Source of the DNA: Actinomarinicola tropica
GTDB taxonomy: Bacteria > Actinomycetota > Acidimicrobiia > Acidimicrobiales > SKKL01
Reading direction: 5' to 3'
Length of the DNA: 64,000 nt
Assembly (NCBI RefSeq): GCF_009650215.1
Contig: NZ_CP045851.1
Span: 1,527,189 to 1,591,188, forward strand
The translations under genes were made by a program, and so were the position numbers. Below, piece after piece: positions 42,434 to 51,944 of the stretch. The notes beneath the pieces were generated by a model. It saw nothing but the letters and a program-made list of their open reading frames with translations, had not been told where the DNA came from and searched no databases. How positions within the stretch are numbered: the first letter of the stretch is position 1; each line of letters opens with the position of its first letter.

Positions 42434-43084
42434 TCAGGCGTCGTCCGGGTCCGCGGACCAGTCCCGGTCGGGGGCGAGGTAGATGAGGGGCACGCTCGCC
42501 ACGCTCACCGCAGCCTTCACGGTCAGGTTGACGAGGAAGACGTCCCACACCGCCTCCCACGGCAGGGTGAGCGCGTGGTCCGTGAGCCCCGGGAGGGCCC
42601 CGAACGCCACGACGGCGAAGATGACGTTGTCGAGGGGCACGCTCACCGCGTTGCTGGTGAGGACCCTGGCCCACTGGTGCCGGGCGGTCACCCGCCGGAC
42701 GAACCAGTGGTACACCTCGGTGTCGGCGAGCTCGCTCACGACCTCGGCGACGATCGAGGCGATCGTGATGCGCCACAGCGGCGCGAGGACCGCCTCGAAC
42801 TCGGCGCCCAGCGCGAACGACGGGTCCGACGGCGCACCGGCCACCCACTGCAGGTAGAGGGCCATGAACAGGTTGACCGCAGCGGCGGTCACGACGAGCG
42901 TGCGCGCCGCCCGACGACCGAGCGTCTTGTGCACGACGTCGCGCACGGTGAACGTGATCGGGTAGATCCAGGTGCCCATGTCGACGGCGCGCCCGGCGAC
43001 CTGGCCGATCTTCAGGCTGGCTACGTCGGCGATCACCTGGGCGCCCACGTAGGCGCCCACGGCGGCGACGGCGACACGGGACAC
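42434..43084 (-). CDS. VUT/YhhQ family transporter (queuosine-precursor type)
   Basis: 216 residues with about six membrane helices. The YhhQ-family pattern is visible: YPITFTVRDVVHKTLG, IASIVAEVVSELADTEVYHWF and SNAVSVPLDNVIFAVVAF. Family members import 7-deazaguanine precursors of queuosine, but related VUT proteins may carry other cargo. The likely start is GTG at 43084. No queuosine-synthesis gene is nearby; the tRNA-processing gene rnz is the adjacent downstream gene. Confidence 0.8.
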   Translation of the reverse strand: MSRVAVAAVGAYVGAQVIADVASLKIGQVAGRAVDMGTWIYPITFTVRDVVHKTLGRRAARTLVVTAAAVNLFMALYLQWVAGAPSDPSFALGAEFEAVLAPLWRITIASIVAEVVSELADTEVYHWFVRRVTARHQWARVLTSNAVSVPLDNVIFAVVAFGALPGLTDHALTLPWEAVWDVFLVNLTVKAAVSVASVPLIYLAPDRDWSADPDDA

Positions 43085-43223
43085 GGGGGACGGCAGCGCC
43101 GACGTCGAGACGGGGCGCGTCGAGGCAGGGGTGGCGGGCAGGGTGGCCTCCGGTTTTGGTCAGGCGGGTGGTCCGGTACCGCCGGGCGGGTGGGGCGTCC
43201 AGGATCGCGCGCCCTGGCGCGGG

Positions 43224-44015
43224 TCAGCGATGCTCGTCGAACCAGGCCCGCAGGACGCCGCGGTACGCGGCATCGAAGCGGTCGTAGTCGCCGCGCAGGC
43301 CGTCGCCCGGCCACCCCGCCGGGCGCAGGTCGCGGGGGAGCAGCGGATCGGCCTGGAAGTGGCGGAGGACAGCGGCGCTGAGGACGAAGCCCGCCGCGAG
43401 GGCCGTGCGGTCGCCGGCCTCGAGGACCGGCGTCACGTCGGCGAGCTGGGACCGCAGGTCGTCGGCTGTCGCCGACCAGCTCCCGAGGTCCCAGAGCCGG
43501 GCGGCGAGCGCGGCGGGTCCGTCGGGGTGGGCGCGCATCCACACCAGCGTCGGGTCGGCCGCCAGGGCCGGCGGGACGTCGCCCAGGTTGGCGGGACGGA
43601 GCCAGACGCCCTCGCGCAGCTCGGCGAGGCGAGCATCGACCAGGGCGACGCGCAGCGCGGCGCGCTCGTCGGCCGGACGCCGTCCCTCGACGACGACCAC
43701 TGCCTGGAGCCAGGCGTCGCCGACCTCCCAGGGCTCGGTGGCGCCGCGGCGGCTGCGGGCCTGGCGCGCCTGGCGCTGGAGGAGGCGGGGTGCCGCGATC
43801 TCGTACCGGCCGTCGTCGGCTCGCAGCTCGCCCGCCGCCACCATGCGCGACAGGGCGGTGCGCGTCGTGCCCTCGCTGATCCCGAACAGCTCGGTGGTGC
43901 CGACGAGCAGGGAGACGGGGAGCCGGGGCGGGTCGGTGCCGAGCAGGACCGAGAGGAGGACCGAGCGTGCGGTCAGCGCACGGCGCGCGCCGTCTGCCCC
44001 GTCCGTCCTCGTCAC
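43224..44015 (-). CDS. PaaX-family transcriptional regulator
   Basis: 263 residues with GTG 44015 behind AGGGGAGGAC. The N-terminal winged helix reads ARSVLLSVLLG, LVGTTELFGISEGTTRTALSRMVAAGELRADDGRYEI, and the rest follows PaaX (RLWDLGSWSATADDLRSQLADVTPVL, ADPLLPRDLRPAGWPGD). PaaX represses phenylacetate genes via phenylacetyl-CoA, but no such genes occur here. It is divergent from the desaturase gene with only 65 bp between, so it may control that gene and itself. ATG at 44051 is an alternative start but would overlap the desaturase promoter. Confidence 0.85.
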   Translation of the reverse strand: MTRTDGADGARRALTARSVLLSVLLGTDPPRLPVSLLVGTTELFGISEGTTRTALSRMVAAGELRADDGRYEIAAPRLLQRQARQARSRRGATEPWEVGDAWLQAVVVVEGRRPADERAALRVALVDARLAELREGVWLRPANLGDVPPALAADPTLVWMRAHPDGPAALAARLWDLGSWSATADDLRSQLADVTPVLEAGDRTALAAGFVLSAAVLRHFQADPLLPRDLRPAGWPGDGLRGDYDRFDAAYRGVLRAWFDEHR

Positions 44016-44044
44016 GTCGTCCTCCCCTCTGGCATTACGAACTC

Positions 44045-44074
44045 TCGACATGTGCAGCAGATGCGTACTACGCT
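44045..44074 (+). promoter_or_regulatory. Candidate leaderless promoter of the desaturase gene
   Basis: TCGACA at 44045-44050 and TACGCT (TANNNT) at 44069-44074 are 18 bp apart. The start ATG at 44081 lies exactly where transcription would begin, and no ribosome-binding site is present. Confidence 0.45.
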
Positions 44075-44080
44075 GGCGCC

Positions 44081-45052
44081 ATGGCCGCAACGATGGTGCC
44101 ACCCCCGTCCCGCCTGCCCGATGTCCTGCCGACCGAGCGGCTCACCGCGTCGGCGATGCCGGTCCCCGAGCTGCGCGCCGAGCTGCGACGCATCGACGAC
44201 CTGCGCAACGTGGGCAGCGTCGCGCTGTGTTGGGCCCAGGCGGCGGCGATCGTCGGCGCAGCCGTGTGGCTCGCGCACCCCGTGGGCTACCTGGTGGCCG
44301 TCGTCGCGATGGGCGCCACGTTCGCCCGCTTCGCGATCCTCGCCCACGAGGCCGCGCACAAGCTGCTGTTCACGAACAAGCGGGTGAACGACGTCGTCGG
44401 CCGCTGGCTGCTCGCCTATCCGGCGTTCGTCCCGCTCGAGGCCTACCGCCGGAGCCACTTCGCCCACCACAAGGAGGAGTTCGGTCCGAACGAGCCGGAC
44501 ATGGGGCTCTACGTGGGCTACCCGATCAGCCGGGCGAGCTTCCGCCGCAAGCTGGTGCGCGACGCCGTCGGCATCTCGGGGTGGAAGAACCTGAAGCCGC
44601 TGCTGAAGGCGCTCGGCTCGGCGACCGCTCGCCCCGTGGCCGCCCGGATCCTCGGGGTCCAGCTGGTGCTCCTCCTCGCCGCCACCGCGCTCGGACGCCC
44701 CGAGCTCTACCTCGGCCTCTGGCTCCTTCCGTGGATGACGTCGTGGCGGGTCGTCAACCGCCTGCGCGCCGTCGCCGAGCACGGCGGCATGGAGCGCAGC
44801 ACGGACCGACGCCGCACGACGCACCACGTCCGCCAGTCGTGGCTGGGCAACGCCACGATTGTGCCGTTCAACACCGGATGGCACCTGGCACACCACGTCG
44901 ACATGGGGGTGCCGTGGCGCAACCTCCCCGCGCTCCACCGCGAGCTCGTCGCCGCCGGCTGGGTCACCGCCGACCTCGAGTACCCGAGCTACCGGGCCCT
45001 GTGGCGGGCGCTGGCGTCGGGCGAGGAGCGCCGGGCCGAGGCGGTCACGTGA
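44081..45052 (+). CDS. Membrane fatty acid desaturase
   Basis: 323 residues with three His boxes of the acyl-lipid desaturase/hydroxylase family: HEAAH (in AILAHEAAHKLLF), HFAHH (RRSHFAHHKEEF) and HLAHHV (GWHLAHHVDMGVPW). Hydrophobic segments lie around 50-90 and 200-235. The boxes bind a di-iron centre that introduces a double bond into fatty acyl chains, or acts on carotenoid-like or sphingolipid-like substrates. Divergent from the PaaX regulator. Confidence 0.88.
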   Translation: MAATMVPPPSRLPDVLPTERLTASAMPVPELRAELRRIDDLRNVGSVALCWAQAAAIVGAAVWLAHPVGYLVAVVAMGATFARFAILAHEAAHKLLFTNKRVNDVVGRWLLAYPAFVPLEAYRRSHFAHHKEEFGPNEPDMGLYVGYPISRASFRRKLVRDAVGISGWKNLKPLLKALGSATARPVAARILGVQLVLLLAATALGRPELYLGLWLLPWMTSWRVVNRLRAVAEHGGMERSTDRRRTTHHVRQSWLGNATIVPFNTGWHLAHHVDMGVPWRNLPALHRELVAAGWVTADLEYPSYRALWRALASGEERRAEAVT

Positions 45053-45070
45053 CCGTCAGCTGACGTTCAC
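45049..45070. promoter_or_regulatory. 22-bp near-perfect palindrome, possible operator
   Basis: Half-sites GTGACCGTCAG and CTGACGTTCAC pair at 10 of 11 positions around an AGCT centre. It overlaps the desaturase stop codon and lies about 80 bp before the ACT-domain gene. It may be an operator for the downstream gene or a hairpin at the end of the desaturase mRNA. Confidence 0.5.
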
Positions 45071-45152
45071 GGCGCGGACCGGACGGCGGAACCGGGCGGC
45101 AACGTCCGGGTGCGAGGGTGAGCTCACGCGGGACCTGACTCGTGGAGGACCC

Positions 45153-45812
45153 ATGTCGAGCACCTACTGGCGCTTCCGGATCGCGATCTCCGACCACCCC
45201 GGCGGCATGGCGGAGGTGGCCGCCGCGGTCGGCGACCTCGGCGTCGACGTCCTCGACGTGGACGTCCACCGGCTCGACGTCACCTCCGGTGAGGTGCGGG
45301 GCGAGCTCGACCTCGTCGTCGACGACCTCGTGGTGGAGCTGCCGTTCTGGGTCGAGCCGACCATGGTCGAGCGGGCGCTCCTGCACGCCGGCGCCCGCTC
45401 CGTCCGCGGTCGGCGGGTCGACCCTCACGATCTCGTCGACGCCCGGGCGCGCGCACTCGTCCTCGCGGCCGGGCTCGTGCGGGCCATCGACGAGGGTGAC
45501 GCCGTGCGGGCCGCGCTGCGTGCCGTCGTCGACTGCGACCGGGTGTGGTGGGCGCCGCCCGGCGACGTCGCCGACCCCATCGTGGTGGCCGAGGCGAGGC
45601 GCACCGGCCAGGTGGCGACGGGTCGCGAGTGGCTGCTGCGACGCGGACCGCTGCGGGAACCGGCGTGGGTCGTCGCGGTGCCGGCGGGCGAGGGCGTCGT
45701 GGTCGCGGTGCAGACGTGCGGGCCGTTCACCGCCACCCAGATCGCCCGTGCCCGCGCCGTCGTCGACCTGGTCGCCGCGGTGCGCGACGCCAGCGGGGCC
45801 GCCGCCGGGTGA
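45153..45812 (+). CDS. ACT-domain protein of unknown function
   Basis: 219 residues from ATG 45153 with GTGGAGGA upstream. The first 80 residues form an ACT-like domain (YWRFRIAISDHPGGMAEVAAAVGDLGVDVLDVDVHRLD), which commonly binds amino acids. The C-terminal part (DCDRVWWAPPGD, REWLLRRGPLREPAWVVAVPAGEGVVVAVQ, FTATQIARARAVVDLV) resembles a GAF-like ligand-sensing fold. No catalytic domain is present, so it is probably a sensor or regulator. Confidence 0.7.
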   Translation: MSSTYWRFRIAISDHPGGMAEVAAAVGDLGVDVLDVDVHRLDVTSGEVRGELDLVVDDLVVELPFWVEPTMVERALLHAGARSVRGRRVDPHDLVDARARALVLAAGLVRAIDEGDAVRAALRAVVDCDRVWWAPPGDVADPIVVAEARRTGQVATGREWLLRRGPLREPAWVVAVPAGEGVVVAVQTCGPFTATQIARARAVVDLVAAVRDASGAAAG

Positions 45813-45898
45813 CGTCCCTCGCCGGCGCCTCTCCCGCCGCTTGGTAGACAGGTCGTCAGCGGCCGACGGTCGGCCGGCGGGGAACGAGGGGACGGCAC

Positions 45899-46627
45899 AT
45901 GGACGCACTCGCGGCGGCGCAGGCCAGCGCACCGGCGATCAGCACGATCACCAGCCACTTCATGCTGGCCGGGACGACGTACAAGAGGGGAGCGGAGCTC
46001 GGGTTCGAGGGCCTCGACTTCTACGTCACCGGCCGCGGCGGCGTGCTCGGCGACGTCGACGCCGGGGTCGTCGCCGCGGCGTTCGTCGTCTTCGAGCCGG
46101 CGAACGTGCGGACGCAGTGGGAGAAGGGGACGGCGGTGATGTCGCCGCGCGACGCGGCACGGGCGTTCGCCGCGTGCGCAGCCGACTGGGCCGCAGCGCA
46201 CGTGCCCGACGACCTGGACGCCGCGCGCCTCGCCCTCCTCGCCCAGCAGGTGGCCACGTCGGCGCGCGTCGCCGGCGCACCGGTCCTCGCCGGCTGGCGC
46301 ACGCTGGACGCCCCGACCGACCCCGCGGGAGCGGCCGTCCACCACCTCAACGCGCTGCGCGAGCTGCGGTTCGGACTCCACGCCGCCTGCCTGCTCGGTG
46401 CCGGCTTGTCGCCGGTCGAGGCGGTGGCGGTGAAGAGCCCGGGGATGGCCCCGATCTACGGCTGGTCCGAGCTGCCGCCGGTCGACGACGCGCTCCACGA
46501 GCGCTGGGCGCAGGCGGAGGCGAACACCGACCGGGCGATCGCCCACGCCTTCGAGCCGCTCACCGAGGTCGAGCGCGCCGAGCTCGTCGAGCTGGCCGGC
46601 GCCCTCCACGCCGCCACCTCGGCCTGA
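45899..46627 (+). CDS. SCO6745-family conserved protein
   Basis: 242 residues. Features of the actinobacterial SCO6745 family are visible: TSHFMLAGTTYKRGAELGFEGLDFYVTGRGGVLGDVDAGVVAAAFVVFEP, AVHHLNALRELRFGLHAACLLGAGLSPVEA and a C-terminal helical part. The protein is soluble, Ala-rich and mostly helical. Its function is unknown. Confidence 0.75.
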   Translation: MDALAAAQASAPAISTITSHFMLAGTTYKRGAELGFEGLDFYVTGRGGVLGDVDAGVVAAAFVVFEPANVRTQWEKGTAVMSPRDAARAFAACAADWAAAHVPDDLDAARLALLAQQVATSARVAGAPVLAGWRTLDAPTDPAGAAVHHLNALRELRFGLHAACLLGAGLSPVEAVAVKSPGMAPIYGWSELPPVDDALHERWAQAEANTDRAIAHAFEPLTEVERAELVELAGALHAATSA

Positions 46628-46641
46628 CCCGCAGCCGTCGG

Positions 46642-49600
46642 CTACGCCTGACCGGCGGCCGCGGCGAGAGCCGCGCGCACGCGCTTGTCGCTCACCGGTT
46701 CGGTGGTGCCGAGGTGCTGGGCGAAGCTGGCGACCCGCAGCTCCTGGAGCATCCAGGTGGCACGGTCGAGCTCGGGCGAGGCGGGGACGCGCTCGGCCAG
46801 GGCGTCCAGCTCCTGTTCGAGCCGACGTACCGCCACCATGCGCTCCTGGTCCTTGCGCAGCCCGTCGGGGAGCTTGTCGAGCCGGTGCTCGATCGCCCGC
46901 AGGTACCGGCGCAGGTCGGCCACCCGTGGCGCACCGATCGAGGTGAGGACGGACGGGTAGACCAGCCGACCGAGCTGCTCGCGCACGTCGGCGACCGACG
47001 GCGCCAGCGCCTTCTGGTCCATCTCGTCGAGGCGCGGGACGATCCGCCCGATGAGGTCGAGCACGTCGACCGCGACGGGCGCCACGTCGACCAGCACCTT
47101 CGGCAGCTGCTCGGCGGTCGCGGCGCGGAGCCGACGCCACCCCTCTTCGGTCCAGGACGGTCCGCCCTGCTCGTCGAGGATGCCGTCGACCGCGGCGCCC
47201 ACCACGTCGAGGGCCCAGTCCTGCTCCGAGCGCCACGGCGAGACGGCGAGCGCCAGACGCGACCGGTTGGTCAGCATCCGCGTGACCGCGCGGACGACGG
47301 CGGGGACCGAGCGTCCCAGCAGCGCGCGCGTGCCGACCCACATCGCCTCCCACTGCTCGTCCTGGCTGGGGAGGAGGCGCACGGCGACGGTGTCGCCCTC
47401 GTCGACGAGGGCCGGGTAGGCCCGCACCACGTGGCCGGCCCCGGTCGTGTCGATCACGGAGGGGAGATCACCGCCCGGCCAGTCGGTGAGGCCGGTCCGC
47501 TCGATGGACGGACCGGACTGCGAGATGGCCGTGCGCACCTGGCGATCGAGCAGGTCGCCGAGGGCCTCGACGCTCTTGCCCTGGGCGATCGGTCGGCCCG
47601 CCTCGTCCACGACGCGCACGGTCGGACGCAGGTGGTCCGGCACCTTGTCGAGGTCGAAGTCCTCGGGGGTGACCTCCACGCCGGTGGTGCGCCGCAGCTC
47701 GCGGGCCAGCGCGCGCAGCAGGCCGTCCCCTGCGGCGGTGTCGAGGTGGTCGAGCACCGCGGCCACCGTGTCGGGCACGGGGACGAGGCTCCGACGGATC
47801 GACTTCGGCAGTGACCGCACGAGTGCGTCGACGAGAAGGGGGCGGACGCCCGGGACGCTCCACTCGAACGCGTCGGGGTCGATCTGGTTCAGCGCGGCGA
47901 GCGGGACCTCGATGACCGCGCCGTCGGTCAGCGAGGACGGGTCGAACTCGTAGGCGACGTCGAGGGTGAGGTCGCCGTGGCGCCACTCGTCGGGGAAGTC
48001 GTCGGGATCGGGCGCGTCGGACCCCGAGACGAGGACGTCGAGGGGGACGTCCAGCAGGTCCGGGGTGTCCCGCCGGGCGCCCTTCCACCACTTGTCGAAG
48101 GAGCGAACCGACACCACGTGGTCGGGCACCCGCTCGTCGAACCAGTCGAACAGCGCCTCGTCGGGGAGGAGCAGGTCGCGCCGGGCGCGAGCCTCGAGGT
48201 CGTGGACCTCCTCGACCCGGGCGCGGTTGCGCTCGACGAAGCGGTGGTGCGTGGTCCACTCGCCGTGCACGAGGGCGTGCCAGATCACGAGCTCACGGGC
48301 CCGCTCCGGGTCGACGCGGGCGAGGTTGGTCGTGCGACCGGCGACGACGGGCAGCCCGAAGAGCGTGACGCGCTCGGTGGTCGAGGCGGCCCCGCGCTCG
48401 GCGTCCCACCACGGCTCGCCGTAGCTCCGCTTCACGAGGTGGGCGCCGGCCGACTCGAGCCACTCCGGCTGGATGCGGGCGACCATCCGGCCCCACATCC
48501 GGTTGGTCTCGACGAGCTCGCCGGCCATCACCCAACGGGGTCGGGCCCGGCTCAGCACCGACCCGGGGGCGATCGCGAAGGTGGCGCCGCGGGCTCCCCG
48601 GTAGTCGCGCGTGTCGCCGATGCGCATGCCGACGTGGGAGAGGAGCCCGGTGAGGAGCGCCTGGTGGATCGTCGCGGCGCTCGGCTCCTCGCCGCCGTGG
48701 CGCATCCGCATCCCCATCTGGCCGCAGACCTGGCGCAGCTGGGCGTAGACGTCCTGCCACTCGCGGACGCGCATGACGTTCAGGTGCTCGGCCTTCAGCT
48801 GCTTGCGCCACTGGTTCGACGAGCGGTCCCGCCGCACCTCGCGCACGTGCTCCCACAGGGCGAGCAGCGAGAGGAAGTCCGAGTCGGGGTGGGCGAAGCG
48901 GGCGTGGAGCTGCGCGGCCTCCTGCTCCTTCCCGCTCGGGCGCTCGCGGGGGTCGATGATCGAGAGCCCGGCGGCGATCACGGCGACCTCGTGGAGGCAG
49001 CCGGACTCGTGGGCGGCGAGGACCATGCGACCGAGGCGGGGGTCGAGGGGGAGACGAGCCAGTTGCCGGCCGAGCGGGGTGAGCCAGCGTCGCGTCCCCT
49101 CGTGCTCGGGGTCGACCGCGCCGAGCTCGACGAGGAGCGCGATGCCGTCGCGCACCGCGCGCGCATCGGGCGGGTCCACGAACGGGAACCGCTCGATCTC
49201 GCCCAGTCCGATGGCGGCCATCTGGAGGATGACCGACGCCAGGTTGGTGCGCTGGATCTCGGGTTCGGTGAACCGCGGCCGCGCGTCGTAGCTCTCCTCG
49301 CTGTAGAGCCGGATGCAGGTGCCCGGCCCGATGCGGCCGCACCGGCCGGCCCGCTGGTCGGCCGAGGCCTGGGAGACGTCCTCGATCGGGAGGCGCTGCA
49401 CCTTCGTGCGGTGGTTGAAGCGTGAGATGCGGGCGTTGCCGGGATCGACGACCGAGCGGATGCCGGGGACGGTGAGGGAGGTCTCGGCCACGTTGGTGGC
49501 GAGGACGATGCGCCGCCCGGTGTGGGGTGCGAACACGCGGTGCTGCTCGGCCGCCGACAGCCGCGCGTAGAGGGGGAGGATCTCGGTGTCGGGGAACGCC

Positions 49601-50388
49601 CGGTCGCGGAGGGCGTCGGCGGCGTCGCGGATGTCACGCTCGCCGGCGCAGAAGACGAGCACGTCGCCCGGCCCCTCACGGCGCAGCTCCTCGACGGCGT
49701 CGACGATCCCCTGGGGCTGGTCGCGCACCTCGGCCTCGACGTCGTCGGGGTCCTCGAGCGGCCGGTAGCGGATCTCGACGGGGTAGGTGCGGCCCGACAC
49801 CTCGACGATGGGTGCCCCGCCGAAGTGCTGCGAGAAGCGCTCGGTGTCGATCGTGGCCGAGGTGATGACGACCTTCAGGTCGGGTCGGCGGGGGAGGAGC
49901 TGGCGGAGGTAGCCGAGCAGGAAGTCGATGTTGAGGCTGCGCTCGTGGGCCTCGTCCACGATGATCGTGTCGTAGCGCCGCAGGTCCCTGTCCCGCTGGA
50001 TCTCGGCGAGCAGGATGCCGTCGGTCATCAGCTTCAGCAGGGTGTCGGGTCCGACCTCGTCGGTGAACCGCACGGCGTAGCCGACGAGACCGCCGACCTC
50101 GGTCCCGAGCTCCTCGGCCATCCGCTCGGCGATCGACCGGGCGGCGATGCGGCGGGGCTGGGTGTGGGCGATCAGTCCCTCGACGCCGCGACCGAGCTCG
50201 AGGCACAGCTTGGGCAGCTGCGTGGACTTGCCCGACCCCGTCTCCCCGGCGACGACGACGACCTGGTTGTCGCGCAGCGCGTCGAGGAGGTCCCCTCGGC
50301 GCTGCGAGATCGGCAGCTCCTCGGGGTAGCGCGGCGTCGGCAGCAGGGCGCGCCGCCGCTCGATCTCGGCGGGGTCGAGTCGGGACAT
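46642..50388 (-). CDS. hrpA: ATP-dependent RNA helicase HrpA
   Basis: 1248 residues, full length for HrpA. DEAH-box motifs: GETGSGKST (I), TQPRRIAARS (Ia), DEAH (II), SATID (III), and in the second RecA domain TNVAETSLTVPGIRSVVDPG and QRAGRCGRIGPG (V-VI). The helicase-associated winged-helix/ratchet region, an OB-like fold and the long C-terminal DUF3418 region specific to HrpA follow. It acts on RNA or stalled ribosomes and mRNA processing. It converges with the SCO6745 gene 14 bp away. Confidence 0.95.
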   Translation of the reverse strand: MSRLDPAEIERRRALLPTPRYPEELPISQRRGDLLDALRDNQVVVVAGETGSGKSTQLPKLCLELGRGVEGLIAHTQPRRIAARSIAERMAEELGTEVGGLVGYAVRFTDEVGPDTLLKLMTDGILLAEIQRDRDLRRYDTIIVDEAHERSLNIDFLLGYLRQLLPRRPDLKVVITSATIDTERFSQHFGGAPIVEVSGRTYPVEIRYRPLEDPDDVEAEVRDQPQGIVDAVEELRREGPGDVLVFCAGERDIRDAADALRDRAFPDTEILPLYARLSAAEQHRVFAPHTGRRIVLATNVAETSLTVPGIRSVVDPGNARISRFNHRTKVQRLPIEDVSQASADQRAGRCGRIGPGTCIRLYSEESYDARPRFTEPEIQRTNLASVILQMAAIGLGEIERFPFVDPPDARAVRDGIALLVELGAVDPEHEGTRRWLTPLGRQLARLPLDPRLGRMVLAAHESGCLHEVAVIAAGLSIIDPRERPSGKEQEAAQLHARFAHPDSDFLSLLALWEHVREVRRDRSSNQWRKQLKAEHLNVMRVREWQDVYAQLRQVCGQMGMRMRHGGEEPSAATIHQALLTGLLSHVGMRIGDTRDYRGARGATFAIAPGSVLSRARPRWVMAGELVETNRMWGRMVARIQPEWLESAGAHLVKRSYGEPWWDAERGAASTTERVTLFGLPVVAGRTTNLARVDPERARELVIWHALVHGEWTTHHRFVERNRARVEEVHDLEARARRDLLLPDEALFDWFDERVPDHVVSVRSFDKWWKGARRDTPDLLDVPLDVLVSGSDAPDPDDFPDEWRHGDLTLDVAYEFDPSSLTDGAVIEVPLAALNQIDPDAFEWSVPGVRPLLVDALVRSLPKSIRRSLVPVPDTVAAVLDHLDTAAGDGLLRALARELRRTTGVEVTPEDFDLDKVPDHLRPTVRVVDEAGRPIAQGKSVEALGDLLDRQVRTAISQSGPSIERTGLTDWPGGDLPSVIDTTGAGHVVRAYPALVDEGDTVAVRLLPSQDEQWEAMWVGTRALLGRSVPAVVRAVTRMLTNRSRLALAVSPWRSEQDWALDVVGAAVDGILDEQGGPSWTEEGWRRLRAATAEQLPKVLVDVAPVAVDVLDLIGRIVPRLDEMDQKALAPSVADVREQLGRLVYPSVLTSIGAPRVADLRRYLRAIEHRLDKLPDGLRKDQERMVAVRRLEQELDALAERVPASPELDRATWMLQELRVASFAQHLGTTEPVSDKRVRAALAAAAGQA

Positions 50389-50413
50389 GGCCCCGACAGT
50401 CTGGCGTCCGGGT

Positions 50414-51277
50414 TCAGCGCTGCGGCGCGACGGGGTCCAGCGCGTTGCTGCGGGCGAACGCCTCGGGCCCGAGGCGCCGGGAGATCCGGCCGACGTAGAC
50501 CACCCCGACGACCAGGCCGGCGGCGGCGATGGCCGTCGCTGCGGTGAACACGTCGTAGGCCCCGAGCAGGTCGTCCGGAGCTCCGGACTCCACCGCCTCG
50601 TTCACGTTCGACACGGCGACGCGCGCCAGCACGGTCCCGGCGACGTGGCCGATCCACCAGAGCCAACCGACGAGGGACACTCGTACCGACTGCCAGCGCC
50701 GGACGATGCCGCCGTCACGCGGTGCGTGGGCGATGCGCTCGATCTCGCCGATGACCAGCTTCGGCAGGATGAGGTTGGCGACGGGGATGAACCACGCGCC
50801 GATGGTCCAACCCCTGCCGTACTTCCGCTCGAAGGGCCGCAGGCGGTCCGAGGCGGTGTGGGCACGCCAGGACCAGACGATGAAGAGGACCGTCACCGCG
50901 ATCCCGATCCAGAACGTGGCGTTCGCAGCGCTGACCATCCGTTCCTCGACGTCGACCCAGTCGAGGAGGCCTGCGTTCGTGGAGGAGGTGAGGTAGTCGT
51001 CGGCCGCCGACCTCGTCTGCACCACGAGCACCGCGACGAGCAGGTTGAGCGCCGCCATCACCGCGAACCCGGCCTGGGCCACCACGGCGAGCACCGGGCT
51101 CAGCGCCGGTCCGGGGAGCGACGCCGTCATGCCGACGTGCTGCTGCGGTGCCGCCGGCGCGGCGCCCACCTGCGCCGCTGTCTCCTGGTCCATCGGCACG
51201 CCCGGCTGCGCCGTCGGCGGGTACCACCGCCCGTCGGACGCGAGCCACCAGCCCGGTCCCTGTGACACGTCGCTCAT
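50414..51277 (-). CDS. DUF4328 membrane protein with N-terminal DUF2510-like module
   Basis: 287 residues. The opening GWWLASDGRWYPP is the short DUF2510/SHOCT-like motif found in actinobacterial membrane proteins. About six hydrophobic segments form a DUF4328 domain (WIGIAVTVLFIVWSWRAHTA, LRPFERKYGRGWTIGAWFIPVANLILPKLVIGEI, LVGWLWWIGHV). Function unknown. It follows the HrpA gene on the same strand, 25 bp upstream of it. Confidence 0.85.
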   Translation of the reverse strand: MSDVSQGPGWWLASDGRWYPPTAQPGVPMDQETAAQVGAAPAAPQQHVGMTASLPGPALSPVLAVVAQAGFAVMAALNLLVAVLVVQTRSAADDYLTSSTNAGLLDWVDVEERMVSAANATFWIGIAVTVLFIVWSWRAHTASDRLRPFERKYGRGWTIGAWFIPVANLILPKLVIGEIERIAHAPRDGGIVRRWQSVRVSLVGWLWWIGHVAGTVLARVAVSNVNEAVESGAPDDLLGAYDVFTAATAIAAAGLVVGVVYVGRISRRLGPEAFARSNALDPVAPQR

Positions 51278-51314
51278 CTCGCCCGCTCCGCCTCTCCCAC
51301 GTCGTCGGTCGTGG

Positions 51315-51944
51315 TCAGTCCAGCAGATCCGTGACCCGATCGAGGAGATCCTCGTAGGTGTCGAGGGCCGGGAGCTCGGGGAACTCGGCGACGACGTTGG
51401 CCGGGGCGTGGAAGAGGAAGCCGTGGTCGGCAGCGCGCAGCATCGATGTGTCGTTGTAGGAGTCGCCGGCGGCGATCACGCGGTAGCCGAGCCCCTGGAA
51501 CGCCTCGACGGCCCGGCGCTTCGGGTCCTCGATGCGCAGCCGGTAGCCGGTGATGCGGTCGTCGGCGACGAGCAGCCGGTGGCACATCAGCGCGGGCCAG
51601 TCGAGCTGCCGCATCAGCGGTCGGGCGAACTCCTCGAAGGTGTCGGAGAGGATCACGACCTGGGTGCGCTCACGCAGGGCGGCCAGGAACTCGACCGCCC
51701 CCGCCAACGGCGCGAGGCCGGCGATGACGTCCTCGATCTTCGAGAGGGACAGCCCGTGCTCGTCGAGCAGGTCGAGCCGGTACCGCATGAGCACGTCGTA
51801 GTCCGGTTCGTCGCGCGTCGTGCGCCGGAGCGCGTCGATGCCGGTGCGCTCGGCGACGGCGATCCAGATCTCGGGGACGAGCACCCCTTCGAGGTCGAGC
51901 GTGACGATCGTCTGCCTGTGGGACATCTCCGCAGTATCGGTCAC
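51315..51944 (-). CDS. thrH: ThrH-type phosphoserine phosphatase/homoserine phosphotransferase
   Basis: 209 residues that align end to end with Pseudomonas Thr[97 protein letters not shown] and [16 protein letters not shown]. The HAD nucleophile is the first Asp of DLEGV. It dephosphorylates phosphoserine or moves the phosphate to homoserine. GTG 51944 overlaps the upstream stop (GTGA); ATG at 51926 is an alternative start with a better-looking N terminus. Confidence 0.9.
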   Translation of the reverse strand: MTDTAEMSHRQTIVTLDLEGVLVPEIWIAVAERTGIDALRRTTRDEPDYDVLMRYRLDLLDEHGLSLSKIEDVIAGLAPLAGAVEFLAALRERTQVVILSDTFEEFARPLMRQLDWPALMCHRLLVADDRITGYRLRIEDPKRRAVEAFQGLGYRVIAAGDSYNDTSMLRAADHGFLFHAPANVVAEFPELPALDTYEDLLDRVTDLLD

